This document shows positions 1-8,500 of a stretch of DNA of 64,000 bases, piece by piece (positions within the stretch are counted from its first letter, which is position 1; each line of letters begins with the position of its first letter). The translations under genes and the position numbers were made by a program. The DNA comes from Bradyrhizobium sp. SRL28 (GTDB lineage: Bacteria > Pseudomonadota > Alphaproteobacteria > Rhizobiales > Xanthobacteraceae): assembly GCF_018596315.1 (NCBI RefSeq), contig NZ_JAHEAG010000020.1, positions 82,065-146,064 on the forward strand. Reading direction: 5' to 3'. The notes below the pieces were generated by a model. That model saw only the letters and a program-made list of their open reading frames with translations. It did not search any database and was not told the DNA's origin.

Positions 1-105
1 TCGGTCGAGGATTTCTATCTGACCAACCCGATCGCGCGGGCTTCCGCAGTGATGGCGGAATGTTCCCGGCTGGCATCCGGGAAAATGCTGACGGCAGCGG
101 AGTGA
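1..105 (+). CDS. nuoG: NADH-quinone oxidoreductase subunit G, C-terminal end (partial)
   Basis: Only the last 34 codons are inside the window; the reading frame is open from base 1 to a TGA at 103-105. The tail contains DFYLTNPIARASAVMAEC, which I recognise as the C-terminus of the rhizobial NuoG, the large iron-sulphur and molybdopterin-fold subunit of complex I. nuoH follows after 10 bases, the expected order, which supports the call. Nothing can be said about the cofactor sites because they lie upstream of the window. Confidence 0.85.
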   Translation, partial: SVEDFYLTNPIARASAVMAECSRLASGKMLTAAE

Positions 106-115
106 GCGTGACCTG

Positions 116-1186
116 ATGGCTGATTTCTTCGCAAGCTCGTTCTGGACCGGCTTTCTCTGGCCGTTCATTGTCATGGTCGCACAGAGCGTCCTGCTGCTCG
201 TCGTGCTCCTGATCGCGATCGCCTATATCCTGCTCGCCGATCGCAAGATCTGGGCGGCAGTGCAGATCCGCCGCGGCCCCAACGTGGTCGGCCCCTGGGG
301 CCTGCTGCAATCCTTCGCGGATCTGCTCAAATTCGTGCTGAAGGAACCGGTCATTCCCTCCGGCTCCAACAAGGGCGTGTTCCTGCTGGCGCCGCTGGTA
401 TCCTGTGTGCTGGCGCTGGCGGCCTGGGCCGTCATCCCGATGGATCTCGGCTGGGTCATCGCCGACATCAATGTCGGCGTGCTCTACATCTTCGCGATCT
501 CGTCGCTGTCGATCTACGGCGTCATCATGGCCGGCTGGTCGTCGAACTCGAAATATCCGTTCCTGGCAGCGCTTCGGTCCGCCGCGCAGATGGTGTCCTA
601 CGAAGTCTCGATCGGCTTCGTCATCATCACCGTCCTGCTGTGCGTCGGCTCGCTCAATCTCTCGGCCGTGGTGGAAGCGCAGAATACCCGCGGGTTCGCC
701 AGCCTGATCGGCCTGCCGCAACTTACCATCCTGAACTGGTATGTGTGGCCGCTGTTCCCGATGTTCGTGATCTTCTATGTCTCGGCGCTGGCCGAGACCA
801 ACCGGCCGCCGTTCGACCTGGTGGAAGCCGAATCCGAGCTGGTCGCGGGCTTCATGACCGAATACGGCTCGACGCCGTATCTGCTGTTCATGCTCGGCGA
901 ATATGTCGCGATCACCACGATGTGCGCGTTGGCGACGATCATGTTCCTCGGCGGCTGGTTGCCGCCGGTGGCGCTGCCGCCCTTCACCTGGATACCGGGG
1001 GTGATCTGGTTCGCGCTGAAGGTGTTCTTCATGTTCTTCATGTTCGCGATGGCGAAGGCGATCGTGCCGCGCTACCGCTACGATCAACTGATGCGGCTCG
1101 GCTGGAAAGTGTTCCTGCCGTTGTCGCTGGCGATGGTGGTGATTGTGGCCGGTGTGCTGCAATTCGCCGGCATCGCGCCGAAGTGA
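116..1186 (+). CDS. nuoH: NADH-quinone oxidoreductase subunit H
   Basis: Membrane subunit of complex I (356 aa) lying at the junction of the peripheral arm and the membrane arm, where it forms much of the quinone chamber. The protein is almost entirely hydrophobic, with about eight membrane segments. The conserved cytosolic loop is present: ADRKIWAAVQIRRGPNVVGPWG near residues 41-62 and the acidic segment AETNRPPFDLVEAESELVAG near 226-245, both hallmarks of the family. The length is normal for alphaproteobacteria. It sits 10 bases after nuoG and 7 bases before nuoI, so it is part of the nuo operon. Confidence 0.97.
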   Translation: MADFFASSFWTGFLWPFIVMVAQSVLLLVVLLIAIAYILLADRKIWAAVQIRRGPNVVGPWGLLQSFADLLKFVLKEPVIPSGSNKGVFLLAPLVSCVLALAAWAVIPMDLGWVIADINVGVLYIFAISSLSIYGVIMAGWSSNSKYPFLAALRSAAQMVSYEVSIGFVIITVLLCVGSLNLSAVVEAQNTRGFASLIGLPQLTILNWYVWPLFPMFVIFYVSALAETNRPPFDLVEAESELVAGFMTEYGSTPYLLFMLGEYVAITTMCALATIMFLGGWLPPVALPPFTWIPGVIWFALKVFFMFFMFAMAKAIVPRYRYDQLMRLGWKVFLPLSLAMVVIVAGVLQFAGIAPK

Positions 1187-1193
1187 GGCCGTC

Positions 1194-1688
1194 ATGAGTG
1201 TCAACGTCAACGCAACCGCGCGCGCGCTTCTCTTGACCGAATTCGTATCGGCGTTCTTTCTCGCCATGCGCTATTTCTTCAAGCCGAAGCCGACGCTGAA
1301 CTATCCCTTCGAGAAGGGGCCGATCTCGCCGCGCTTCCGCGGCGAGCATGCGCTGCGCCGCTATCCGAATGGCGAGGAACGCTGCATCGCCTGCAAGCTG
1401 TGCGAGGCGATCTGCCCGGCGCAGGCCATCACGATCGAGGCCGGCCCGCGCCGCAACGACGGCACCCGCCGCACCGTGCGCTACGACATCGACATGGTGA
1501 AATGCATTTATTGCGGCCTGTGCCAGGAAGCCTGCCCGGTCGATGCCATCGTCGAGGGACCGAATTTCGAATTCGCGACCGAGACCCGCGAGGAACTCTA
1601 TTATGACAAGGCGAAACTGCTCGCCAATGGCGACCGCTGGGAGCGCGAGATTGCAAAAGCAATCGAACTCGACGCGCCGTACCGGTGA
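1194..1688 (+). CDS. nuoI: NADH-quinone oxidoreductase subunit I
   Basis: Ferredoxin-like peripheral subunit (164 aa) that passes electrons toward the quinone site. Two complete 4Fe-4S motifs are visible: CIACKLCEAICP (Cys 64, 67, 70, 74) and CIYCGLCQEACP (Cys 104, 107, 110, 114), holding clusters N6a and N6b. The open frame extends 17 codons upstream, but the ATG at 1194 lies just after the nuoH stop and gives the usual N-terminus with its short amphipathic helix. Length and spacing are normal for the operon. Confidence 0.97.
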   Translation: MSVNVNATARALLLTEFVSAFFLAMRYFFKPKPTLNYPFEKGPISPRFRGEHALRRYPNGEERCIACKLCEAICPAQAITIEAGPRRNDGTRRTVRYDIDMVKCIYCGLCQEACPVDAIVEGPNFEFATETREELYYDKAKLLANGDRWEREIAKAIELDAPYR

Positions 1689-1697
1689 GGTGAGGAT

Positions 1698-2336
1698 ATG
1701 ATCCTTCCCGCGCTGTTCTTCTATCTCTTCGCCGGCGTCTGTGTGGCGTCGGCGGTCCTGGTGATTGTGTCGCGCAATCCCGTGCATTCCGTGCTGTACC
1801 TGATCCTGGCCTTCGTCAACGCGTCCGGCCTGTTCATCCTGATGGGCGCCGAGTTCCTCGGGATGATGCTGATCGTGGTCTATGTCGGCGCGGTCGCCGT
1901 CCTGTTCCTGTTCGTGATCATGATGCTCGACGTCGACTTCGTCGAACTGCGCGAGGGCTTCCTGGAGTATTTGCCGATCGGTCTCCTGATCGGGGCGATT
2001 TTCCTGGTCGAACTGCTGCTGGTCGTCGGCGGCTGGGTCATCAATCCCGGTACCGTCAAGCAGATCACGGCGGCGATCCCGAACAATGTCAGCAACACCG
2101 AGGCGCTCGGGCTGGTGCTCTATACGAAGTACATCCACTACTTCCAGATCGCCGGCATGGTGCTTCTGGTCGCGATGATCGGCGCCATCGTGCTGACGCT
2201 GCGCCACAAGGCGAAGGTCAAGCGGCAGGACATCAACGTGCAGAATGCGCGCACGCCGGAACTCGCGATGGCCGTGCGCCAGGTGGCGTCGGGGCAGGGT
2301 CTGCAGGATGCGGACGCGGCGGAGTGGGTGAAATGA
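1698..2336 (+). CDS. nuoJ: NADH-quinone oxidoreductase subunit J
   Basis: Membrane subunit of complex I (212 aa, about five transmembrane helices). The segment EFLGMMLIVVYVGAVAVLFLFVIMM matches the conserved third helix with the Tyr and Gly that form the flexible pi-bulge in this family. The soluble C-terminus is polar and somewhat longer than in E. coli, as is common in rhizobia. The start follows a GAGGTGAGG-like ribosome site, and the stop overlaps the nuoK start (ATGA), which implies translational coupling. Confidence 0.96.
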   Translation: MILPALFFYLFAGVCVASAVLVIVSRNPVHSVLYLILAFVNASGLFILMGAEFLGMMLIVVYVGAVAVLFLFVIMMLDVDFVELREGFLEYLPIGLLIGAIFLVELLLVVGGWVINPGTVKQITAAIPNNVSNTEALGLVLYTKYIHYFQIAGMVLLVAMIGAIVLTLRHKAKVKRQDINVQNARTPELAMAVRQVASGQGLQDADAAEWVK

Positions 2337-2641
2337 CGATCGGTCTGGGGCACTATCTCGCGGTCGGCGCTATCCTGTTCACGCTCGGGATCCTCGGCAT
2401 CTTCTTAAACCGCAAGAACATCATCGTCATCCTGATGTCGATCGAGCTGATCCTGCTCGCCGTCAACGTCAACCTGGTGGCGTTCTCGACGTTCCTCGGC
2501 GACATCGTCGGCCAGGTCTTTGCGCTGCTGGTGCTGACGGTTGCCGCGGCAGAGGCGGCAATCGGTCTGGCGGTACTTGTTGTCTACTTCCGCAACCGCG
2601 GTTCGATCGCGGTTGAAGACGTCAATCTGATGAAGGGCTAG
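2333..2641 (+). CDS. nuoK: NADH-quinone oxidoreductase subunit K
   Basis: Small antiporter-related membrane subunit (102 aa, three helices) of complex I. The buried glutamates needed for proton transfer are visible in VILMSIELILLAVNVNLVAF and in TVAAAEAAIGLAVLV. The start was set at the ATG overlapping the nuoJ stop by four bases; an in-frame upstream codon at 2324 would add only three residues inside nuoJ. Length is identical to the family norm. It is followed by nuoL after 8 bases. Confidence 0.96.
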   Translation: MTIGLGHYLAVGAILFTLGILGIFLNRKNIIVILMSIELILLAVNVNLVAFSTFLGDIVGQVFALLVLTVAAAEAAIGLAVLVVYFRNRGSIAVEDVNLMKG

Positions 2642-2649
2642 GCGCAGCT

Positions 2650-4725
2650 ATGGTTCAGGCAATCGTCTTTCTGCCGCTGCTGGGCGCCATTCTGGCCGGC
2701 CTGATCGCGATCTTCGGCGCGCATGCCCGCAATCCGAGTGGCGATGAGGTCGAGCATCACGACCACGGACATGGCGATCATGCGCATGCGGCGGCAGCCC
2801 ATGACGACCATGGCCATGACGATCACGGCCATGACGACCATCACGTCTCCGAACCGCCGGCGCAGGGGTCGCGCGCGGCCGAGCTGATCACCACGGGACT
2901 TCTGTTCGTTTCCGCTGTTCTCTCCTGGGTGGTGCTGGTCGACATCGGCTTCCTGCACCGTGACGTCGTAAGGATCGCGCTGTTTCCCTGGATCAATTCC
3001 GGCGATCTGCAGGTGGCGTGGGCGCTACGCGTCGACACGCTGACCGCCGTGATGCTGGTCGTGGTGAACACCGTCTCCTCGCTCGTGCACCTCTATTCCA
3101 TCGGCTACATGGACGAGGACCCGAACCGGCCGCGCTTCTTCGGCTATCTCAGCCTGTTCACCTTCGCGATGCTGATGCTGGTGACGGCGGACAATCTGGT
3201 CCAGCTGTTCTTCGGCTGGGAGGGCGTCGGTCTCGCCAGCTACCTCCTGATCGGCTTCTGGTACCAGAAGCCGTCGGCGAATGCGGCGGCGATCAAGGCC
3301 TTCATCGTCAACCGCGTGGGCGATTTCGGCTTCGCGCTCGGCATTTTCGCCGTGTACATGCTGCTCAAGACCACCGATTTCGAGACGATCTTCGCGGGCG
3401 CGCCGGGGCTGTCGGGCAAGACCATCAATTTCTTCGGCTGGAATGCCGACGCGCTCACGCTGATCTGCCTGTTGCTGTTCATGGGCGCGATGGGCAAATC
3501 GGCCCAGTTCCTGCTGCACACCTGGTTGCCGGACGCGATGGAAGGCCCAACCCCGGTCTCGGCGCTGATCCACGCCGCGACCATGGTGACGGCCGGGGTG
3601 TTCATGGTGGCGCGGCTGTCGCCGCTGTTCGAGCTCGCGCCGAACGCGCAGGCCGTGGTGATGTTCTTCGGCGCCACCACCGCGTTCTTTGCCGCGACCG
3701 TCGGCCTCGTCCAGAACGACATCAAGCGCATCGTCGCCTACTCGACCTGTTCGCAGCTCGGTTACATGTTCGTGGCGATGGGAGCAGGGGCCTATTCGGT
3801 CGGCATGTTCCATCTGTTCACGCACGCCTTCTTCAAGGCGCTGTTGTTCTTGGGTTCCGGCTCGGTGATCTACGCGATGCACCACGAGCAGGATATCCGC
3901 AACATGGGCGGGCTGTGGCGCAAGATCCCCTACACGTACAGCGTGATGCTGATCGGCACATTGGCGCTGACCGGCTTCCCGCTCACGGCCGGCTATTTCT
4001 CCAAGGACGCGATCATCGAGTCCGCCTATGTCGCGCACAATCCGTTCGCGTATTACGGCTTCGCGATGACGGTGATCGCGGCCGGCTTGACCTCGTTCTA
4101 TTCGTGGCGCCTGATCTTCAAGACGTTCCACGGCGAGCCGCACGACCAGCACCATTACGAGGCGGCCCATGAAGCGCCGATGTGGATGCTGGTCCCGATC
4201 GGCGTCCTCGCCGCAGGCTCGATCCTGGCCGGCTTCCCGTTCAAGGAAGTGTTCGCGGGCCATGGCGTGGAGGAGTTCTTCCGCGAGTCGCTGAAGATGC
4301 ATCCGCATATCATCGAAGAGATGCACCACATTCCGTGGGCGATTGCGTTCCTACCGACGGCCATGATGGTCGTAGGTTTTCTGGTGTCATTGATGTTCTA
4401 CATCCGCCGGCCGTATCTGCCGGTCGAACTCGCCAACCAGCACCAGATGCTCTACCAGTTCCTGCTCAACAAATGGTATTTCGACGAGCTCTATGACTTC
4501 ATCTTCGTCCGCCCGGCGAAGTGGCTCGGCCGCTTCCTGTGGAAGAAGGGCGATGGCCTCGTCATCGACGGCTTCGGCCCGGATGGCGTTTCGGCGCGGG
4601 TGCTCGATGTCACCCGCAACGTGGTGAAGATCCAGACCGGCTACCTCTATCACTATGCCTTTGCGATGCTGATCGGGGTCGCGGGGCTGATCACCTGGTT
4701 CATGTTCGGCTTGGGAGGCCAGTAA
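2650..4725 (+). CDS. nuoL: NADH-quinone oxidoreductase subunit L, with a His-rich insertion
   Basis: Distal antiporter-like proton-pumping subunit of complex I (691 aa). Typical family segments are present: FFGWEGVGLASYLLIGFWYQ, the lysine-bearing LLHTWLPDAMEGPTPVSALIHAATMVTAG, and a long C-terminal part with the lateral helix. It is longer than the roughly 613-residue E. coli protein. An obvious oddity is a loop at residues 36-65, after the first helix, made almost only of His, Asp, Gly and Ala (15 histidines in 30 residues). The loop is in frame, uses codons like the rest of the gene and lies between two hydrophobic segments. The stop overlaps the nuoM start by one base. Confidence 0.96.
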   Translation: MVQAIVFLPLLGAILAGLIAIFGAHARNPSGDEVEHHDHGHGDHAHAAAAHDDHGHDDHGHDDHHVSEPPAQGSRAAELITTGLLFVSAVLSWVVLVDIGFLHRDVVRIALFPWINSGDLQVAWALRVDTLTAVMLVVVNTVSSLVHLYSIGYMDEDPNRPRFFGYLSLFTFAMLMLVTADNLVQLFFGWEGVGLASYLLIGFWYQKPSANAAAIKAFIVNRVGDFGFALGIFAVYMLLKTTDFETIFAGAPGLSGKTINFFGWNADALTLICLLLFMGAMGKSAQFLLHTWLPDAMEGPTPVSALIHAATMVTAGVFMVARLSPLFELAPNAQAVVMFFGATTAFFAATVGLVQNDIKRIVAYSTCSQLGYMFVAMGAGAYSVGMFHLFTHAFFKALLFLGSGSVIYAMHHEQDIRNMGGLWRKIPYTYSVMLIGTLALTGFPLTAGYFSKDAIIESAYVAHNPFAYYGFAMTVIAAGLTSFYSWRLIFKTFHGEPHDQHHYEAAHEAPMWMLVPIGVLAAGSILAGFPFKEVFAGHGVEEFFRESLKMHPHIIEEMHHIPWAIAFLPTAMMVVGFLVSLMFYIRRPYLPVELANQHQMLYQFLLNKWYFDELYDFIFVRPAKWLGRFLWKKGDGLVIDGFGPDGVSARVLDVTRNVVKIQTGYLYHYAFAMLIGVAGLITWFMFGLGGQ

Positions 4726-6236
4726 TGACAACCTGGCCCATCCTTTCGGTCGTCACGTTCCTGCCGGTCATCGGCGCGCTGGCGATCTATCTCACGCGCG
4801 GCGACGACGAGGCTGCGCGGCGCAATGCGCGCTGGATCGCGCTGTGGACTACGCTCGTTACCTTCGCGGTGTCGCTGATCCTGGTCTGGCGCTTCGATGC
4901 CGCCAATCCGGATTTCCAGTTCATCGAAAAGGCGAACTGGCTCGCCAGCGGCATCACCTATCACATGGGTGTCGACGGCATTTCTCTGCCATTCGTGATC
5001 CTGACCACCGCCCTGATGCCGTTCTGCATCATCGCGAGCTGGAAATCGATCACGATGCGCGTGCGCGAATACATGATGGCGTTCCTGCTCTTGGAAACGC
5101 TGATGGTCGGCACCTTCTCCGCGCTCGACCTGGTGCTGTTCTACCTGTTCTTCGAAGGCGGCCTGATCCCGATGTTCCTGATCATCGGCGTCTGGGGCGG
5201 CCCGCGCCGGGTCTACGCGTCGTTCAAGTTCTTCCTCTACACGCTGCTCGGCTCGGTGCTGATGCTGCTAGCCATCATGGCGCTGTACTGGAACGCCGGC
5301 ACCACCGACATCCCGACGCTGATGCACACCGCCGTTCCCCGTTCGCTGCAGACTTGGGCGTGGCTGGCGTTCTTTGCTTCGTTTGCGGTGAAGATGCCGA
5401 TGTGGCCGGTGCACACTTGGTTGCCCGATGCGCACGTCGAGGCGCCGACGGCAGGCTCGGTGATCCTGGCTGCGATCCTGTTGAAGATGGGCGGCTACGG
5501 CTTCCTGCGATTTTCGCTGCCGATGTTCCCGCTGGCGTCGCATGACTTCGCCTGGATCATCTTCACGCTGTCGGTGATCGCCATCGTCTACACCTCGCTG
5601 GTGGCCTTGATGCAGGAAGACATCAAGAAGCTGATCGCCTACTCATCAGTCGCGCATATGGGCTTCGTCACCATGGGCATCTTCGCCGGCACCACGCAGG
5701 GCGTGGCCGGCGGCGTGTTCCAGATGGTGTCGCATGGCATCGTCTCCGGCGCGCTGTTCCTCTGCGTCGGCATCGTCTACGACCGCATGCATACCCGCGA
5801 GATCGCGGCCTATGGCGGCCTCGTGAACCGGATGCCGCTCTATGCGCTGGTGTTCATGGTCTTCACCATGGCCAATGTCGGGCTGCCCGGCACCAGCGGT
5901 TTCGTCGGCGAGTTGATGACGCTGCTCGGCACCTTCAAGGTCTCGATCCCGACGGCGACCTTTGCCACGCTCGGCGTGATCCTGTCGGCCGGCTATGCGC
6001 TGTGGCTCTATCGCAAGGTGGTGTTCGGCGCGCTGACGAAACCGTCGCTCGCCAGCATCAAGGACCTGACGTTACGCGAAAGCCTGACGCTGTTCCCGCT
6101 GGCGGCGCTGACCATCCTGTTCGGCGTCTATCCGAAGCCGGTGCTCGACATGTCGGCGGCCTCGGTCCAGCAACTCGTCAACAATTACAATGCCGCCGTG
6201 ACTGCCGTGAAGGCAGCCGCGCTGGTTGTCCAATAA
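4725..6236 (+). CDS. nuoM: NADH-quinone oxidoreductase subunit M
   Basis: Antiporter-like proton-pumping subunit (503 aa) of complex I, with about 14 membrane helices. Recognisable segments are DLVLFYLFFEGGLIPMFLIIGVWGG (with the conserved Glu in helix 5), KMPMWPVHTWLPDAHVEAPTAGSVILAAILLKMGGYG and KKLIAYSSVAHMGFV. The open frame runs further upstream but the ATG at 4725, overlapping the nuoL TAA, gives the normal N-terminus MTTWPILSVVTFLP. No insertion like the one in NuoL is present. Confidence 0.96.
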   Translation: MTTWPILSVVTFLPVIGALAIYLTRGDDEAARRNARWIALWTTLVTFAVSLILVWRFDAANPDFQFIEKANWLASGITYHMGVDGISLPFVILTTALMPFCIIASWKSITMRVREYMMAFLLLETLMVGTFSALDLVLFYLFFEGGLIPMFLIIGVWGGPRRVYASFKFFLYTLLGSVLMLLAIMALYWNAGTTDIPTLMHTAVPRSLQTWAWLAFFASFAVKMPMWPVHTWLPDAHVEAPTAGSVILAAILLKMGGYGFLRFSLPMFPLASHDFAWIIFTLSVIAIVYTSLVALMQEDIKKLIAYSSVAHMGFVTMGIFAGTTQGVAGGVFQMVSHGIVSGALFLCVGIVYDRMHTREIAAYGGLVNRMPLYALVFMVFTMANVGLPGTSGFVGELMTLLGTFKVSIPTATFATLGVILSAGYALWLYRKVVFGALTKPSLASIKDLTLRESLTLFPLAALTILFGVYPKPVLDMSAASVQQLVNNYNAAVTAVKAAALVVQ

Positions 6237-6246
6237 GGCCGCCGCC

Positions 6247-7686
6247 ATGAGCTTCTCGAGTGCAGGTTATGAGTTGCTGCCGGTGCTGCCGGAGCTGGTG
6301 CTGGCCGTCGGCGCCATGGCGCTGTTGATGCTGGGCGCCTATCGCGGCGGCGAGGGGACGACCAGGCTCGTTACCACGCTTGCCGTGGTGCTGCTGGTCG
6401 TCACCGGCGCGCTGGAGCTGATGCTGCCGGCCGGCAAGCTCACGACCTTCGGCGGCAGCTTCATCGTCGACGACTTTGCCCGCTTCCTGAAGGTCCTTGC
6501 GATCATCGGTTCGGCGGTGACGCTGGTCCTGTCGACCGAGTTCCTGTCCGATCCGTCGCGGCGCATTTTCGAATATTCGATCCTGGTGCTGCTTTCCACG
6601 CTCGGCATGATGGTGCTGATCTCGGCCGCCGACCTGATCATGCTCTATCTCGGGCTCGAACTGATGAGCCTCGCGCTCTACGTGGTCGCTGCCTCTAACC
6701 GCGACAACGCCAAATCCACCGAGGCCGGCCTGAAGTACTTTGTGCTCGGCGCGCTGTCCTCCGGCATGCTGCTGTACGGCGCCTCGCTGATCTACGGCTT
6801 CACCGGCACGGTCGATTTCGCCGGCATCGCAGCCTCTGTGAAGACCGGCAGCGTCGGCATTGTGTTTGGCCTTGTGTTCCTGCTGGCCGGGCTCTGCTTC
6901 AAGGTATCCGCGGTGCCGTTCCACATGTGGACGCCCGACGTCTATGAGGGCGCGCCAACGCCGGTCACGGCGTTCTTTGCCTCCGCCCCGAAAGTCGCGG
7001 CACTCGCGGTGTTCACCCGCGTGACGCTGACGGCTTTCCCGGGCATCGTCCCGCAATGGCAGCAGATCCTCGTGTTCGTCGCGATCGCCTCGATGGCGCT
7101 GGGATCTTTCGCTGCCATTGGGCAGAAGAACATCAAGCGCCTGATGGCCTATTCGTCGATCGGTCATATGGGCTTTGCGCTGGTCGGGCTTGCGTCCGGC
7201 ACGGTGGAGGGCGCGCAGGGCGTGCTGATCTATATCGCGATCTATGTCGCGATGACGCTCGGCGCCTTCTCGGTCATCCTGAGCATGAAGCGCGACGGCC
7301 AGCCGATGGAGCAGATCAGCGATTTCGCAGGGCTCTCGCGCACCAATCCGTTGCTGGCGTTCTTCTTCGCCATGCTGCTGTTCTCGCTAGCAGGCATTCC
7401 GCCGCTCGCGGGCTTCTTTGCGAAATGGTACGTGTTCGTGGCCGCGATCAAGGCGGGCCTGTTCACGCTCGCCGTGATCGGCGTGCTGACCAGCGTGGTG
7501 GGCGCGTTCTACTATCTGACCATCATCAAGCTGATGTATTTCGACGAGCCGGCCGGCGAGATCGAGCCGATGCGCATCGAACTGCGTGCGGTGTTGGCGG
7601 TCGCGGGCATCTTTACCATCTTCTTCTTCGTCTATCCGGGGCCGCTGGTCAGCGTCGCCACGGCGGCGGCGAAGTCGCTGTTCTAG
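6247..7686 (+). CDS. nuoN: NADH-quinone oxidoreductase subunit N
   Basis: Third antiporter-like subunit of complex I (479 aa). The family signatures LGLELMSLALYVVAA, AVPFHMWTPDVYEGAPTPVTAFFASAPKVAAL and LMAYSSIGHMGFALVGL are visible. The start at 6247 follows nuoM after 10 bases; an earlier in-frame codon at 6226 lies inside nuoM. It closes the nuo operon. The next gene, birA, begins one base after its stop, so read-through transcription into birA and rnj is likely. Confidence 0.96.
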   Translation: MSFSSAGYELLPVLPELVLAVGAMALLMLGAYRGGEGTTRLVTTLAVVLLVVTGALELMLPAGKLTTFGGSFIVDDFARFLKVLAIIGSAVTLVLSTEFLSDPSRRIFEYSILVLLSTLGMMVLISAADLIMLYLGLELMSLALYVVAASNRDNAKSTEAGLKYFVLGALSSGMLLYGASLIYGFTGTVDFAGIAASVKTGSVGIVFGLVFLLAGLCFKVSAVPFHMWTPDVYEGAPTPVTAFFASAPKVAALAVFTRVTLTAFPGIVPQWQQILVFVAIASMALGSFAAIGQKNIKRLMAYSSIGHMGFALVGLASGTVEGAQGVLIYIAIYVAMTLGAFSVILSMKRDGQPMEQISDFAGLSRTNPLLAFFFAMLLFSLAGIPPLAGFFAKWYVFVAAIKAGLFTLAVIGVLTSVVGAFYYLTIIKLMYFDEPAGEIEPMRIELRAVLAVAGIFTIFFFVYPGPLVSVATAAAKSLF

Positions 7687-7687
7687 G

Positions 7688-8500
7688 ATGACTTTCTCGC
7701 TCGGTCCCAAGGCCATATCGGCGGGCTACGGTCTCGCCGCCTTCGACCAGATCGGTTCGACCAACGCCGAAGCCATGTCCCGCGCCCGCGATGGCGAGCG
7801 CGGCCCGATGTGGTTCGTGACAACGGAACAGACGGCCGGCCGCGGCCGCCGGCAACGCGCCTGGATCGCGCCGCGCGGCAACCTCGCCAGCAGCGTGCTC
7901 GAGGTCATGGATGTTTCTCCCGCCGTTGCGGCGACCATGGGCTTCGCCTTTGGTTTGGCACACGAAACAGCGCTGCAGCGTGTCAGCGTAGAGGCCAATC
8001 TGCGACTGGCCGGATCGGATCAATTGAAATATCTCCTGAAATGGCCAAACGACATTCTGGTCCGCGGGCAGAAGCTTTGCGGTTTGCTGGTGGAGGCTGA
8101 GGCCATGACAGACGGTGGTCTCGCCGTCGTGGCGGGGATCGGCACCAACATCATCGCCGCGCCAGAGGGGACGCCGACGCCGGCCACTTCGCTGGCCGCG
8201 CTCGGCGTCCATGTCGGCGCCGAGGAGCTATTCGCCGCGCTGTCGGATGCCTGGGTCGAGTTCCGCGGCATCTGGGACAATGGCCGCGGGTTTGGCGACA
8301 TCCGAACGCTGTGGCTGGAGCGCGCCTTTGGCGTCGGCGAGCCGGTCGCGATCCAGACCGGAACCGCGAAGGTGGAAGGCACGTTCGATACGATCGATGA
8401 TACCGGCTGCCTGATCGTCCGCACCGCGGATGGCAGGCGCATGCCGATCACGGCCGGCGAGGTCTATTTCGGCGCTGCGGCGTCAGTGGGAGCGGCCTGA
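7688..8500 (+). CDS. birA: Biotin--[acetyl-CoA-carboxylase] ligase
   Basis: Biotin protein ligase (270 aa) that makes biotinyl-AMP and transfers biotin to carrier lysines of carboxylases. The catalytic loop GRGRRQRAW (residues 51-59) and the KWPND motif are present. The C-terminal SH3-like cap is also visible. There is no N-terminal helix-turn-helix, so this is a monofunctional group I enzyme and should not repress biotin genes. It is directly downstream of nuoN in many alphaproteobacteria. Its TGA overlaps the rnj ATG by one base. Confidence 0.93.
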   Translation: MTFSLGPKAISAGYGLAAFDQIGSTNAEAMSRARDGERGPMWFVTTEQTAGRGRRQRAWIAPRGNLASSVLEVMDVSPAVAATMGFAFGLAHETALQRVSVEANLRLAGSDQLKYLLKWPNDILVRGQKLCGLLVEAEAMTDGGLAVVAGIGTNIIAAPEGTPTPATSLAALGVHVGAEELFAALSDAWVEFRGIWDNGRGFGDIRTLWLERAFGVGEPVAIQTGTAKVEGTFDTIDDTGCLIVRTADGRRMPITAGEVYFGAAASVGAA

